Part shown: one piece after another, positions 1 to 6,840 of the stretch
How positions within the stretch are numbered: the first letter of the stretch is position 1
Layout of the letters: each line of letters opens with the position of its first letter
Source: Pseudomonadota bacterium
GTDB taxonomy: Bacteria; Pseudomonadota; Alphaproteobacteria; Sphingomonadales; SMXR01
Direction: 5' to 3'
DNA: 23,348 nucleotides
Assembly: GCA_022571175.1 (NCBI GenBank)
Contig: JACZYI010000007.1
Span: 1 to 23,348 of the forward strand
The notes under the pieces: model-generated
What the model was told of the DNA's origin: nothing
Seen by the model: only the letters and a program-made list of their open reading frames with translations
Databases searched by the model: none
Position numbers and translations under genes: made by a program

Positions 1-138
1 GAGATAGGCATTCATTTCAATATCGCCCAGGTCATTGATGGCGACCAGCGTAATATCATCGCGGCCACTTTCCACCATGGCTCGATGTACAAGCCGACCG
101 ATGCGGCCATATCCATTAATTGCAACGCGTACCGTCAT
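1..138 (-). CDS. gap: Glyceraldehyde-3-phosphate dehydrogenase, N-terminal part (cut by window edge)
   Basis: Only the first 46 codons are present; the gene continues past position 1. The reverse strand from 138 reads MTVRVAINGYGRIGRLVHRA and onward, which is the N-terminal NAD(P)-binding Rossmann strand and glycine-rich loop of the type I GAPDH family (usual form INGFGRIGR). An acidic-containing segment, INDLGDIEMNAYL, follows where the family has the ND(L)-x-x-x-NA region after the second beta strand. The family oxidises and phosphorylates glyceraldehyde-3-phosphate to 1,3-bisphosphoglycerate in the cytoplasm. The start is supported by a strong ribosome binding site, TGGAGGAAG on the minus strand (about 143-151), a few bases before the ATG. 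The gene lies 48 bases downstream of tkt on the same strand, so the two are probably co-transcribed. The Tyr in the glycine loop, where Phe is usual, is a small oddity. The Epd (erythrose-4-phosphate dehydrogenase) branch cannot be excluded from this fragment. Confidence 0.88.
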   Translation of the reverse strand, partial: MTVRVAINGYGRIGRLVHRAMVESGRDDITLVAINDLGDIEMNAYL

Positions 139-186
139 GTTCTTCCTCCAGTGCCTTAATAAAACAGTTTGAGCAGTTGTTTCTAT

Positions 187-2193
187 TTATCTTTCTGCCT
201 TGAGCGCTTCCAGTATTTTTTCGGCAATAGCATCCGGGGTCAGTCCAAAATGGTCCATTACATCCTTGCCGGGTGCCGAGCGGCCAAATTCATTGACCCC
301 GATCCGGAGTCCCATAATGCCTACATAGCGTTCCCAGCCGCGGGTGACGCCGGCTTCGATCGAGACCCGGAGCAGGTTTTGCCCCAGAACCGATTGTCTA
401 TACTCTTCCGGCTGATTGTCAAAATGGGACTGGCTGGGCATGGAGACCACCCGCGCAGGCGTGCCGGCAGTCTCCAGTATTTTCTGCGCGCCCAAGGCCG
501 CACTGACTTCCGAGCCGGTTGCGATCAAGACTACTTTTGCATCAGCCGATGATTCACTCAGAATATAGCCGCCTTTTTCCGAGAGATTATCACTCTCGAA
601 TTTTATCCGGACCAGCGGCAGGCCTTGGCGTGTGAGCGCCATGATTGAGGGGCGGTTCTGATCCTTGAGTGCCAACTGCCAGCACTCTGCGGTCTCAATA
701 CTGTCTGCCGGGCGAAATACGTTCAGATTGGGTATGGCCCGGAGGCTCGCAATATGCTCCACCGGTTGATGGGTCGGGCCATCTTCACCCAGGCCAATGG
801 AATCATGGGTCATCACATAAATAACCCTGAGGCCCATCAGGGCTGAAAGGCGGATGGCCGGGCGGCAATAATCAGAAAAGATCAGAAAAGTTCCACCGTA
901 GGGAATGATGCCACCATGAAGTGCCATGCCATTCATCACCGCGCCCATGGCAAATTCCCGAACACCATAATAAATATAACGGCCGGAAAAATCATCCGCC
1001 GTAATGGTTTCGGTCTGGCTGGTTTTGGTATTGTTGGAGCCGGTCAGATCGGCCGAACCGCCGATGGTCGTTGTCACTACTCCATTTATGACTTCCAGGG
1101 CCACTTCCGAGGATTTTCTTGTGGCCATGCTTTGAGAGTCGTTCACAAGCGATTGTTTTAATTGGCTTATGGCCTCATCGAGACCCGCGGGAAGATGATT
1201 ACTGATGGCGGCTTCAAAGGCGGTTCTGGTCTCATCACCGGCCTCGGCTAGCCGGTCCTGCCAGGCCTTTGCTTCCGCCGCGCCGGTGGTAGCGGTTGCC
1301 CGCCAGGCCGATCGAATATGGTCGGGTATTTTAAAGGGTTTATACGGCCATCCCAGTTGATCCCGGGCCGCAGCTATTTCGTCGTCTCCCAAGGGTGCGC
1401 CATGGGTGGCCGAGGTGCCCTGTTTATTGGGTGCGCCATAGCCGATGATGGTTTTGCAGGCAATCAGCGAAGGTTTGTCACTGGCGAGTGCTTCATCCAG
1501 GGCGGTTTTTATGGAGGCCGGATCATGGCCATCGGTCTTGCACACATGCCAGCCAAGGGCCTCAAATCTCGCGCATTGATCGTCGCTGACGGTCATATCA
1601 GTCGGGCCATCAATACAAATGGAATTGTCATCCCAGAACACCACCAGCTTGCCAAGCCTGAGATGACCCGCGAGCGAGGCCGCTTCATGGCTGATGCCTT
1701 CCATCAGACAGCCATCACCTGCAAGTGCATAGGTCCGGTGGTCCACCAGCGCATCACCGAAACGCGCGTTCAAATGCCGCTCGGCAATGGCCATACCCAC
1801 AGCCATGCCAATGCCCTGACCCAAAGGACCGGTGGTGGACTCAATGCCGGGCAATTCGCCAAATTCCGGATGTCCGGCGCAGGGCGAGCCAAGCTGCCGG
1901 AAATTTTTAATATCCTCTATGGTGGGTCGCTCGTATCCGGTCAGGTGAAGGATTGAATAGAGCAACATAGAGCCGTGGCCCGCAGAGAGCACGAAACGAT
2001 CCCGATCTGGCCAGTGAGGCCGGGCGGGGTCAAATTTCAGATAATCGGAGAACAGCACGGTTGCCACATCAGCCATACCCATGGGCAGGCCGGGATGGCC
2101 CGAGTTAGCCTTCTGGACGGCATCCATGGAAAGTGCACGGATTGCGTTGGCCATTTCTGTTGCTGTGGTGGCCGTGGCGATGCTTTCCGGCAT
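187..2193 (-). CDS. tkt: Transketolase
   Basis: Full-length transketolase of 668 residues, the usual bacterial size. It moves a two-carbon unit between sugar phosphates in the pentose phosphate pathway, using thiamine diphosphate and a divalent metal. Visible signatures: the N-terminal KANSGHPG motif with His33; LSAGHGSMLLYS with His73; the ThDP/metal motif starting GDG at 159-161; the central pyrimidine-domain segment with the catalytic Glu in YYGVREFAMG; the GLGEDGPTHQPVEH motif; and a C-terminal domain. The ATG at 2193 gives a short lead (MPESIATATTATE) before the conserved ANAIRALSMDAVQKA block; an in-frame ATG at codon 14 is an alternative start, and neither has a strong Shine-Dalgarno sequence. 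It is transcribed divergently from the zapA group, with gap next downstream. Several long open frames on the opposite strand are shadows of this gene. Confidence 0.97.
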   Translation of the reverse strand: MPESIATATTATEMANAIRALSMDAVQKANSGHPGLPMGMADVATVLFSDYLKFDPARPHWPDRDRFVLSAGHGSMLLYSILHLTGYERPTIEDIKNFRQLGSPCAGHPEFGELPGIESTTGPLGQGIGMAVGMAIAERHLNARFGDALVDHRTYALAGDGCLMEGISHEAASLAGHLRLGKLVVFWDDNSICIDGPTDMTVSDDQCARFEALGWHVCKTDGHDPASIKTALDEALASDKPSLIACKTIIGYGAPNKQGTSATHGAPLGDDEIAAARDQLGWPYKPFKIPDHIRSAWRATATTGAAEAKAWQDRLAEAGDETRTAFEAAISNHLPAGLDEAISQLKQSLVNDSQSMATRKSSEVALEVINGVVTTTIGGSADLTGSNNTKTSQTETITADDFSGRYIYYGVREFAMGAVMNGMALHGGIIPYGGTFLIFSDYCRPAIRLSALMGLRVIYVMTHDSIGLGEDGPTHQPVEHIASLRAIPNLNVFRPADSIETAECWQLALKDQNRPSIMALTRQGLPLVRIKFESDNLSEKGGYILSESSADAKVVLIATGSEVSAALGAQKILETAGTPARVVSMPSQSHFDNQPEEYRQSVLGQNLLRVSIEAGVTRGWERYVGIMGLRIGVNEFGRSAPGKDVMDHFGLTPDAIAEKILEALKAER

Positions 2194-2268
2194 AATTTTT
2201 TAGCTGATTTTGGTGTTGATACTCACAGGCAGGACGGTTTTGTCCTCGACTGCCCCTCGATTGGCGAC

Positions 2269-2297
2269 ACAATGAAGGCAGGCATCGCAGGCGTCAA
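2269..2297 (-). promoter_or_regulatory. Candidate sigma70 promoter for tkt
   Basis: On the minus strand TTGACG (2297-2292) is separated by exactly 17 bases from CATTGT (2274-2269). The -35 box is a 5/6 match to consensus, the -10 box only 3/6. Transcription would start near 2262, giving a leader of about 70 bases that contains the 2228-2254 hairpin. Spacing and position fit, but the weak -10 keeps this tentative. Confidence 0.35.
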
Positions 2298-2469
2298 TAC
2301 TCATTTGCCTCCCAAAGGCACTGTTTCCCGATTCTCTCACGGTTTTTGAGAAAAGGGTGGTTCAGATCATGCTTTTGAGACGCCTCCTAAGCACCTTGAA
2401 TCCCTTGATAAATTGCCGGTCAAAACTTCGCTTGTTGACCTTTATTTCCCCGCGCTCTTATGCTCCGGC

Positions 2470-2498
2470 TTGGCAACATTACGGTGCGTTATTCTAAT
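2470..2498 (+). promoter_or_regulatory. Candidate sigma70 promoter for zauP-zapA
   Basis: TTGGCA (2470-2475), 17 bases, then TCTAAT (2493-2498). Each hexamer matches consensus at 5 of 6 positions and the spacing is optimal. The predicted start near 2505 leaves a leader of about 27 bases before the ATG at 2532. A second, weaker pair lies just upstream: TTGACC at 2435-2440 and TTATGC at 2458-2463, also 17 apart. The region may therefore carry two tandem promoters. Confidence 0.5.
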
Positions 2499-2531
2499 GA
2501 CCGATGAGCCAGTTGAGAGACTTGGGGGAGT

Positions 2532-2855
2532 ATGGTGTCTGATCTTTTTATCGAATCGGAAGAACGGCTGTCTGCGGCCGTGGAATCTCTGAAGCAGGCC
2601 ATTGGCGGGCTGAAGGATACCCCGAAGCAAGTCAAGGTACTCACGGCTGAAAAGCAAGTGCTGGAGGATGGATTTCAAAAGCTGAAAGACGACTTTGAAA
2701 CTCTTGAAGCAGCCTTTCAGACTCTCAAGAAAAAATATGAACAACTGGCAGCTCAACCATCCGGTCAGAGTGAGGAAGATTTATTGAAATTCAAGGCCGA
2801 GCTGAAGACGAGGGTTGACAAGACCATTGCCTGCTTGGAACAGGCCTTGAACTAA
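2532..2855 (+). CDS. zauP: Small coiled-coil protein, DUF4164 family, likely ZauP (ZapA partner)
   Basis: A 107-residue cytoplasmic protein with no signal peptide or membrane segment. Nearly the whole chain looks like amphipathic helix and coiled coil rich in Lys, Glu, Gln and Leu, for example the stretch around residues 35-75, followed by a short Pro/Gly/Ser-rich break near 76-81 and a last helix. Its size, composition and place directly upstream of zapA match the alphaproteobacterial DUF4164 family. The Caulobacter member, ZauP, is described as a coiled-coil partner of ZapA that helps focus the FtsZ ring; that role is inferred here from synteny and character. It may take the place of the gammaproteobacterial ZapB. 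The ATG at 2532 is preceded almost at once by a GGGGGAG run, which is unusually close, so the GTG at 2535 is a possible alternative start. zapA follows after 46 bases. Confidence 0.72.
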   Translation: MVSDLFIESEERLSAAVESLKQAIGGLKDTPKQVKVLTAEKQVLEDGFQKLKDDFETLEAAFQTLKKKYEQLAAQPSGQSEEDLLKFKAELKTRVDKTIACLEQALN

Positions 2856-2901
2856 AACTATTTTGAGCCCGGTCACCAAGTAACAGTCGGAGGATAATGC
2901 C

Positions 2902-3213
2902 ATGGGACAAATCAGCGTTATTGTAAATGAACAAACCTACACCCTCGGCTGCCAGGACGGCGAGGAAGACCGGCTTCGCGGGCTGGGCGAGAAAGTTGCG
3001 GAGAAGGTTGAGGAGGTTATCAAGATCACCGGTCAGGTCGGTGAAGCCCATCTTTTGTTGATGGCGGCTATTTTGATATCGGATGAATTTTCTGAATTCC
3101 GGGACGGACCCAAGGACAAGTCGAAAGAGGACCCCGCCAGGCGCATGATCAAGACCATGGACGGCGCCACAAAAAAAATAGAAAAGATTGCAGCCAGTCT
3201 CCCGAGTGCTTAA
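2902..3213 (+). CDS. zapA: Cell division protein ZapA
   Basis: A 103-residue protein of normal ZapA length. It opens with the family's beta-strand head, MGQISVIVNEQTYTLGC, followed by an acidic turn and the helix RLRGLGEKVAEKVEEV. A conserved helix then carries the A-HLLLMAAILISDE segment, and a C-terminal coiled-coil tail is rich in Lys and Glu. ZapA binds FtsZ and cross-links its filaments in the cytoplasm, usually as an antiparallel tetramer built on the C-terminal coiled coil. The start is set by a good ribosome binding site, CGGAGGA at 2888-2894, seven bases before the ATG. The zauP-like gene is upstream and the 6S RNA gene starts about ten bases after the stop. The zapA-6S-formyl-THF ligase order is the classic proteobacterial arrangement. 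Confidence 0.95.
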   Translation: MGQISVIVNEQTYTLGCQDGEEDRLRGLGEKVAEKVEEVIKITGQVGEAHLLLMAAILISDEFSEFRDGPKDKSKEDPARRMIKTMDGATKKIEKIAASLPSA

Positions 3214-3216
3214 ATA
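3188..3216 (+). promoter_or_regulatory. Candidate promoter of 6S RNA inside the 3' end of zapA
   Basis: TTGCAG (3188-3193) is followed after 16 bases by TTAAAT (3210-3215), or after 17 by TAAATA (3211-3216). Either register puts the transcription start at about 3222-3224, the first base of the 6S closing stem. The -35 box and most of the spacer are zapA coding sequence, so 6S RNA can be made both alone and by read-through from zapA. Confidence 0.42.
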
Positions 3217-3223
3217 ACAATCG

Positions 3224-3386
3224 TGGCAGGTGCTGCCCGGTTAGAGACATCAAATATCCCCGGGGCGATGAGAGACTCTAGGGAGCTGTCCCTGAACTGG
3301 ACCGTGGTCCAGAATATACGGCACCCACCTGATTTATCAGGTCTTGGAGGATGACACATGATGTTACGGCCAGGGCGGGCCTGCCA
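3224..3386 (+). ncRNA. ssrS: 6S RNA (RNA polymerase-binding regulatory RNA)
   Basis: The 163 bases between zapA and the formyl-THF ligase fold as 6S RNA. The ends pair perfectly: TGGCAGG (3224-3230) with CCTGCCA (3380-3386), continued by GCCC/GGGC. Inside are three clean hairpins: AGGGA-GCTG-TCCCT (3280-3293), CTGGAC-CGTG-GTCCAG (3297-3312) forming the apical part, and ACCTGA-TTTA-TCAGGT (3327-3342) on the 3' side of the expected central bubble. The location is the one 6S RNA occupies across proteobacteria. 6S RNA mimics an open promoter and holds the sigma70 polymerase holoenzyme in stationary phase. The exact ends are inferred from the closing stem and could be off by a few bases. No intrinsic terminator follows, so the 3' end probably forms by processing of a transcript that continues into the ligase gene. 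Confidence 0.85.
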
Positions 3387-3403
3387 TGCTAGCTTGAAAG
3401 GCT

Positions 3404-4024
3404 GTGATCATCTTGGGGGCAGATTCAATCGGAAAAACAAAAGTTGCTGCGCGGGCAGAGGCACGCCAGGTCCGTGGGCATTTATTTGATACGGCCCCAA
3501 AAGACGTGGCGGAAGATTTGGCTCGCCATCTGTTGTCCCTAATCAAGCCCCATGAGGGGGGAGAAGTCATTGCCGGTTATTGGCCGGTGGGTTCTGAAAT
3601 TGATCCTAGATCTGCCCTCCGTGACCTGGCCCGGCGGGGACATGAAACAGCACTGCCGGTGTGCCGAGCCGATCAGGGAGGTCTTCTGTTCCGGAAATGG
3701 CAGGCGGGCGAGCCGCTGGTTGCTGGATTATTCGGTGAAATGGTACCGGATGAGAGCGCGCCCGAAGTTCGACCCCGGATACTGCTGGTTCCGCTTCTGG
3801 CCTATGACGGAGAGGGTTATCGTCTGGGGCAGGGGGGCGGTCATTATGACCGGGCCATCAGCCAACTTCGCTCGTCTGGCGGTGTTTTGGCCGTGGGCCT
3901 TGCATTTGCGGGCCAGTTGGTAGACCGTGTGCCGCGAGAAAATCACGACCAACCGCTGGATATGATGGTAACGGAAACAGGCATTCATCTGGCGGGCGGA
4001 CGAAACCAATCCAGCGAGCAATGA
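3404..4024 (+). CDS. 5-formyltetrahydrofolate cyclo-ligase
   Basis: Converts 5-formyl-THF to 5,10-methenyl-THF using ATP, returning a stored folate to the active one-carbon pool. The 206-residue reading has the family hallmark GQGGGHYDR (143-150 region), which forms the ATP/phosphate-binding loop. It also has the IAGYWPVGSEID strand-turn typical of the N-terminal half and ILLVPLLAYDGEGYRLG before the hallmark. The start is uncertain. The GTG at 3404 has a GAAAGG only two bases upstream, which is too close. The in-frame TTG at 3413 would be about 11 bases from the same element, and the N-terminal residues before KTKVAARAEARQ are not family-conserved. It lies 17 bases after the 6S RNA 3' end and 11 bases before the YmdB-type gene. 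In E. coli the equivalent gene (ygfA, also fau) is co-transcribed with 6S RNA, and the spacing here fits that. Confidence 0.9.
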   Translation: MIILGADSIGKTKVAARAEARQVRGHLFDTAPKDVAEDLARHLLSLIKPHEGGEVIAGYWPVGSEIDPRSALRDLARRGHETALPVCRADQGGLLFRKWQAGEPLVAGLFGEMVPDESAPEVRPRILLVPLLAYDGEGYRLGQGGGHYDRAISQLRSSGGVLAVGLAFAGQLVDRVPRENHDQPLDMMVTETGIHLAGGRNQSSEQ

Positions 4025-4035
4025 GAGGTTAGGCC

Positions 4036-4848
4036 ATGCGACTACTTTTTATCGGTGATATTATGGGTCGCTCGGGCAGGACCGCTGTTGCCACTCATTT
4101 ACCCGATTTGCGGAAAGACCTGGGCCTGGATTTTGTGGTAGCCAATGGCGAGAATGCTGCGGCCGGGTTTGGCATTACCGCCAAGATCGCCGAGCAGTTG
4201 TTCGAGACCGGTATCGATTGTATCTCTTCCGGCAATCACATCTGGGACCAGAAGGAAATTATGCCCTTTATGGATTCCGAGAAACGCATATTGCGGCCCC
4301 TGAATTATCCCAAAGGCACGCCAGGTCGAGGCGTTGGGGATTATAAACTGGCTGATGGACGCAGAGTAATAGTCATCAATGCCATGGGCCGGGTTTTTAT
4401 GGATGCCATTGATGATCCTTTTGCCGGCGTGAATGACGCTCTTTCCCGCTACGGGCTTGGTCAGACCGCACACGCCATCATCGTCGATATTCATGGCGAG
4501 GCCACCTCGGAAAAAATGGCTATGGGACAATATGTGGATGGCCGGGTGTCCATGACGGTCGGCACCCATAGTCACATTCCCACCGCGGATGCGCAAATTC
4601 TACCCCGGGGTTCGGCCTATCAAACCGATGCCGGCATGTGCGGTGATTATGATTCGGTGATTGGCATGGACAAGGAAGAACCGCTTCGTCGTTTTACCAA
4701 AAAAATTGGCCGCGAACGTTTCAAACCTGCCATGGGGGAGGCCACATTCTGTGCGGTCTATGTGGAGACCGATGACAAGTCCGGTCTGGCCAGAACAATC
4801 TCACCGGTTCGCCTGGGTGGTCGGCTGAAGAGCATCCGGCCCGAATAG
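4036..4848 (+). CDS. YmdB-family metallophosphoesterase (TIGR00282)
   Basis: A 270-residue calcineurin-like phosphodiesterase of normal family length. The metal-ligand motifs are all present: GD at 7-8 (Asp8), NGENAAAG with Glu39 and Asn40, GNHIWD with Asn67 and His68, DIHGE with His153, and GTHSHIPTAD with His178 and His180. The Bacillus subtilis member YmdB hydrolyses 2',3'-cyclic AMP and affects biofilm and motility decisions. The substrate in alphaproteobacteria is not established, so I give no symbol. There is no signal peptide; it should be cytoplasmic. It follows the formyl-THF ligase closely and is the last gene of that group. A 111-base gap separates it from yebC. Confidence 0.92.
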   Translation: MRLLFIGDIMGRSGRTAVATHLPDLRKDLGLDFVVANGENAAAGFGITAKIAEQLFETGIDCISSGNHIWDQKEIMPFMDSEKRILRPLNYPKGTPGRGVGDYKLADGRRVIVINAMGRVFMDAIDDPFAGVNDALSRYGLGQTAHAIIVDIHGEATSEKMAMGQYVDGRVSMTVGTHSHIPTADAQILPRGSAYQTDAGMCGDYDSVIGMDKEEPLRRFTKKIGRERFKPAMGEATFCAVYVETDDKSGLARTISPVRLGGRLKSIRPE

Positions 4849-4959
4849 AGTGTTTTCTTTCAGGATCGGTCAAAAAAATGGCGGCTGAGGGCTCGGAATT
4901 CGGCTGTTCCTGTGCTACATCTTGTGACCATTAGACGGTAATAGACAGGATGATGTGTC

Positions 4960-5706
4960 ATGGCGGGCCATTCCAAATTTAAAAACATCATGTACCGCAA
5001 GGGCGCTCAGGATAAAAAGCGCTCCAAGCTTTTCAGCAAACTGGCGCGGGAAATAACTGTTGCGGCCAAGATGGGCCTGCCCGAGCCCGATAAAAATCCG
5101 AGATTGCGAGCGGCCATATCGGCGGCGCGATCACAGAGCATGCCCAAGGATAATATCGAGCGTGCGATCCAGAAAAGCCAGGGCGGAGATGCAGAATCCT
5201 ATGACGAAGTACGTTATGAAGGTTTTGGTCCCGGCGGGGTGGCAATTATTGTTGATGCCCTGACCGATAACCGGAATCGGACTGCCTCTGATCTTCGTAT
5301 GATTTTTTCCAAGAGCGGCGGCAATATGGGTGAGACCGGCAGTGTCAATTATATGTTCGAGCATGTGGGTCTCATCACCTATACGGTGGAGGCTGGGGAT
5401 GCGGATACGGTTTTTGAGGCCGCGCTTGAAGCGGGGGCCGAAAATGTGGAATCCACCAGCGAGGGTCATGAAATTTACACCAGCGCTGATGATTTGCATG
5501 AAGTGGCTCGCGCCCTTGAGCCCAGCCTGGGTGAGTCCCAATCGGCCAAGCTGACCTGGCACGCCAAAGATCCAGTACCGGTGGATGAAGAAGCGGCGGT
5601 TAAATTATTCAAATTGCTGGATGCCCTGGATGACAATGACGATGTTCAGGAAATATTCGGCAATTATGATGTGCCGGATGCAATAATGGAAAAATTAGGC
5701 GGTTAA
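4960..5706 (+). CDS. YebC/PmpR-family protein (transcriptional regulator / translation factor family)
   Basis: A 248-residue member of the YebC family at its usual length. The N terminus MAGHSKFKNIMYRKGAQDKK is the family signature (normally AGHSKWxNIxxRKxxQDxxR), followed by the helical domain with SMPKDNIERAIQK. The central EGFGPGGVAIIVDALTDNRNRT segment and the acidic C-terminal domain complete it. Members have been described as DNA-binding regulators (PmpR), and more recently as ribosome-associated factors that help with difficult peptide motifs. Which applies here cannot be told from sequence. In many proteobacteria the gene sits directly before ruvC, as here, with only four bases between them. 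Phe occupies the position where the motif usually has Trp. Confidence 0.93.
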   Translation: MAGHSKFKNIMYRKGAQDKKRSKLFSKLAREITVAAKMGLPEPDKNPRLRAAISAARSQSMPKDNIERAIQKSQGGDAESYDEVRYEGFGPGGVAIIVDALTDNRNRTASDLRMIFSKSGGNMGETGSVNYMFEHVGLITYTVEAGDADTVFEAALEAGAENVESTSEGHEIYTSADDLHEVARALEPSLGESQSAKLTWHAKDPVPVDEEAAVKLFKLLDALDDNDDVQEIFGNYDVPDAIMEKLGG

Positions 5707-5710
5707 AACC

Positions 5711-6235
5711 ATGCCTCTGAGTAAACGTGTATTGGGACTGGACCCGGGTTTGATTAAAACCGGGTGGGGTATTATCTCGGTCTCGGGTACGCGCCTCACC
5801 CATATAGCCAATGGAACCGTACGCTCCACAGCGAGCAAATCCCTGGCCGAGAGACTTGTGGAATTGCATGATGGATTGCAGGAAGTTGTGGCCGAATGGC
5901 AACCGGTGACGGCTGCGGTGGAAGAAACCTTTCAGAACCGCAATCCTGTCAGCACCCTGAAGCTGGGCCATGCTCGGGCAATAAGCTTGGTGGTGCCTGC
6001 GTTGGCAGGTATTCCGGTGGCGGAATATGCGGCAAATCATATAAAAAAAGCGGTGGTGGGTGTGGGCCATGCGGGCAAAGAACAGGTCTATGCCATGGTC
6101 AAGATATTATTGCCGGGGATCAAAATTCACGGGTATGATGCTGCTGATGCCCTTGCGGTTGCCATTTGTCATGCGCACAATATGCCCTCGGAATATTTTC
6201 GGGAAGCCGTAGCCTCGGGGGGCGGGCAAATATGA
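5711..6235 (+). CDS. ruvC: Crossover junction endodeoxyribonuclease RuvC
   Basis: A 174-residue RNase H-fold nuclease that cuts Holliday junctions symmetrically after RuvAB branch migration. The four catalytic acids are in place: Asp11 in LGLDPGL, Glu71 in AVEETFQNRNP, and Asp143 and Asp146 in GYDAADALAVAICHAH. Length matches the family (about 170). It follows yebC by four bases and its TGA overlaps the ATG of ruvA (ATGA at 6232-6235), so translation is likely coupled. No convincing alphaproteobacterial LexA box (GTTC-N7-GTTC) was found upstream of the cluster, so SOS control is not supported by what I see. Confidence 0.96.
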   Translation: MPLSKRVLGLDPGLIKTGWGIISVSGTRLTHIANGTVRSTASKSLAERLVELHDGLQEVVAEWQPVTAAVEETFQNRNPVSTLKLGHARAISLVVPALAGIPVAEYAANHIKKAVVGVGHAGKEQVYAMVKILLPGIKIHGYDAADALAVAICHAHNMPSEYFREAVASGGGQI

Positions 6236-6840
6236 TTGCAAAGCTCAAGGGAATTATAGACAGCGTCGGTGAAGACTGGGTTATTATTGACGTAGGCGGG
6301 GTGGGCTATCTGGTCTATGGCTCCAGACGCATGCTGACCAAGTTGCCCGTCCCGGGCGAGGCGACCGAACTGCTGATCGAGACCCATATGCGGGAAGATC
6401 ATATTCATCTTTTTGGCTTTATGGATTCTGCCGAGCGTGACCTTTATCGCCTGCTCACCAGCGTCCAGGGGGTGGGGGCAAAAATGGCACTGGCGGTCCT
6501 GTCCGTGATGGAACCGGCTGCGCTTCTGGTGGCCATTGCCTCTGAAGATAAAGCCGCACTCACCAAAGCTCATAAAGTGGGCCCCAAACTTGCTGCGCGC
6601 ATCACCAACGAACTCAAGGATAAAATCGCTGCTTTACCGGCGGGTCTGGGTAAGACCTCGGGGGATGGCAAGATCGATGTTGACAACCATGATTTTCAGG
6701 ATGCGGTCTCGGCGCTCACCAATCTGGGGTATGGCCAGAGTGAGGCCTATAGCGCCGTGGCCAGCGCCCAGCGGAAATTTGGCTCTGATTGTGCCCTGGA
6801 TGATCTGGTTCGATCGGGATTGAAGGAACTGGGCGCATGA
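6232..6840 (+). CDS. ruvA: Holliday junction branch migration protein RuvA
   Basis: A 202-residue DNA-binding subunit that forms a tetramer on the four-way junction and loads RuvB. The start is the ATG at 6232, because the protein then begins MIAKLKGIIDSVGEDWVIID, the conserved OB-fold head. A longer in-frame reading from 6166 would only add ruvC-overlapping sequence. Domain II carries the two helix-hairpin-helix motifs, QGVGAKMALAVLS and HKVGPKLAARITNELKDK. Domain III, the RuvB-binding helices near 150-200, is joined by a flexible Gly-rich linker. It overlaps both neighbours by four bases (ATGA at each end), a strong sign of translational coupling in ruvCAB. Confidence 0.95.
   Translation: MIAKLKGIIDSVGEDWVIIDVGGVGYLVYGSRRMLTKLPVPGEATELLIETHMREDHIHLFGFMDSAERDLYRLLTSVQGVGAKMALAVLSVMEPAALLVAIASEDKAALTKAHKVGPKLAARITNELKDKIAALPAGLGKTSGDGKIDVDNHDFQDAVSALTNLGYGQSEAYSAVASAQRKFGSDCALDDLVRSGLKELGA

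Larger units (their letters stand above)
2194..2531. other. Divergent intergenic region between tkt and the zauP-zapA group
   Basis: These 338 bases hold no gene I can support. They separate two divergent transcription units and contain a candidate promoter for each (given separately). On the tkt side, 2228-2254 can fold on either strand: AGGAC (2231-2235) pairs with GTCCT (2242-2246) around a 6-base loop, with an outer GGC/GCC pair of arms. In tkt mRNA this would sit in the 5' leader. I see no tRNA, small RNA with a terminator, or insertion-sequence remnant. Confidence 0.6.

Noticed and set aside
139..186. Possible terminator between tkt and gap on the minus strand
   Set aside because: The AAACA/TGTTT stem is short and A/T-only with an 11-base loop; this would not stop transcription. 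The short gap fits co-transcription instead.
1318..1956. Open frame of 212 codons on the plus strand inside tkt
   Set aside because: It is antisense to the well-conserved transketolase gene, has no recognisable domain, and its length follows from tkt codon use. A shadow frame.
2441..2475. Resemblance of the bases around TTATGCTCCGGCT to the E. coli lac promoter
   Set aside because: The match is short and there is no lac operator or CRP site. Its surroundings are native zauP-zapA upstream sequence, not vector; I read it as chance.
4906..4920. Possible LexA (SOS) box upstream of yebC-ruvCAB
   Set aside because: The alphaproteobacterial box needs GTTC-N7-GTTC; here GTTC-N7 is followed by ACAT. 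It also fails the E. coli CTGT-N8-ACAG form. SOS control is not supported.
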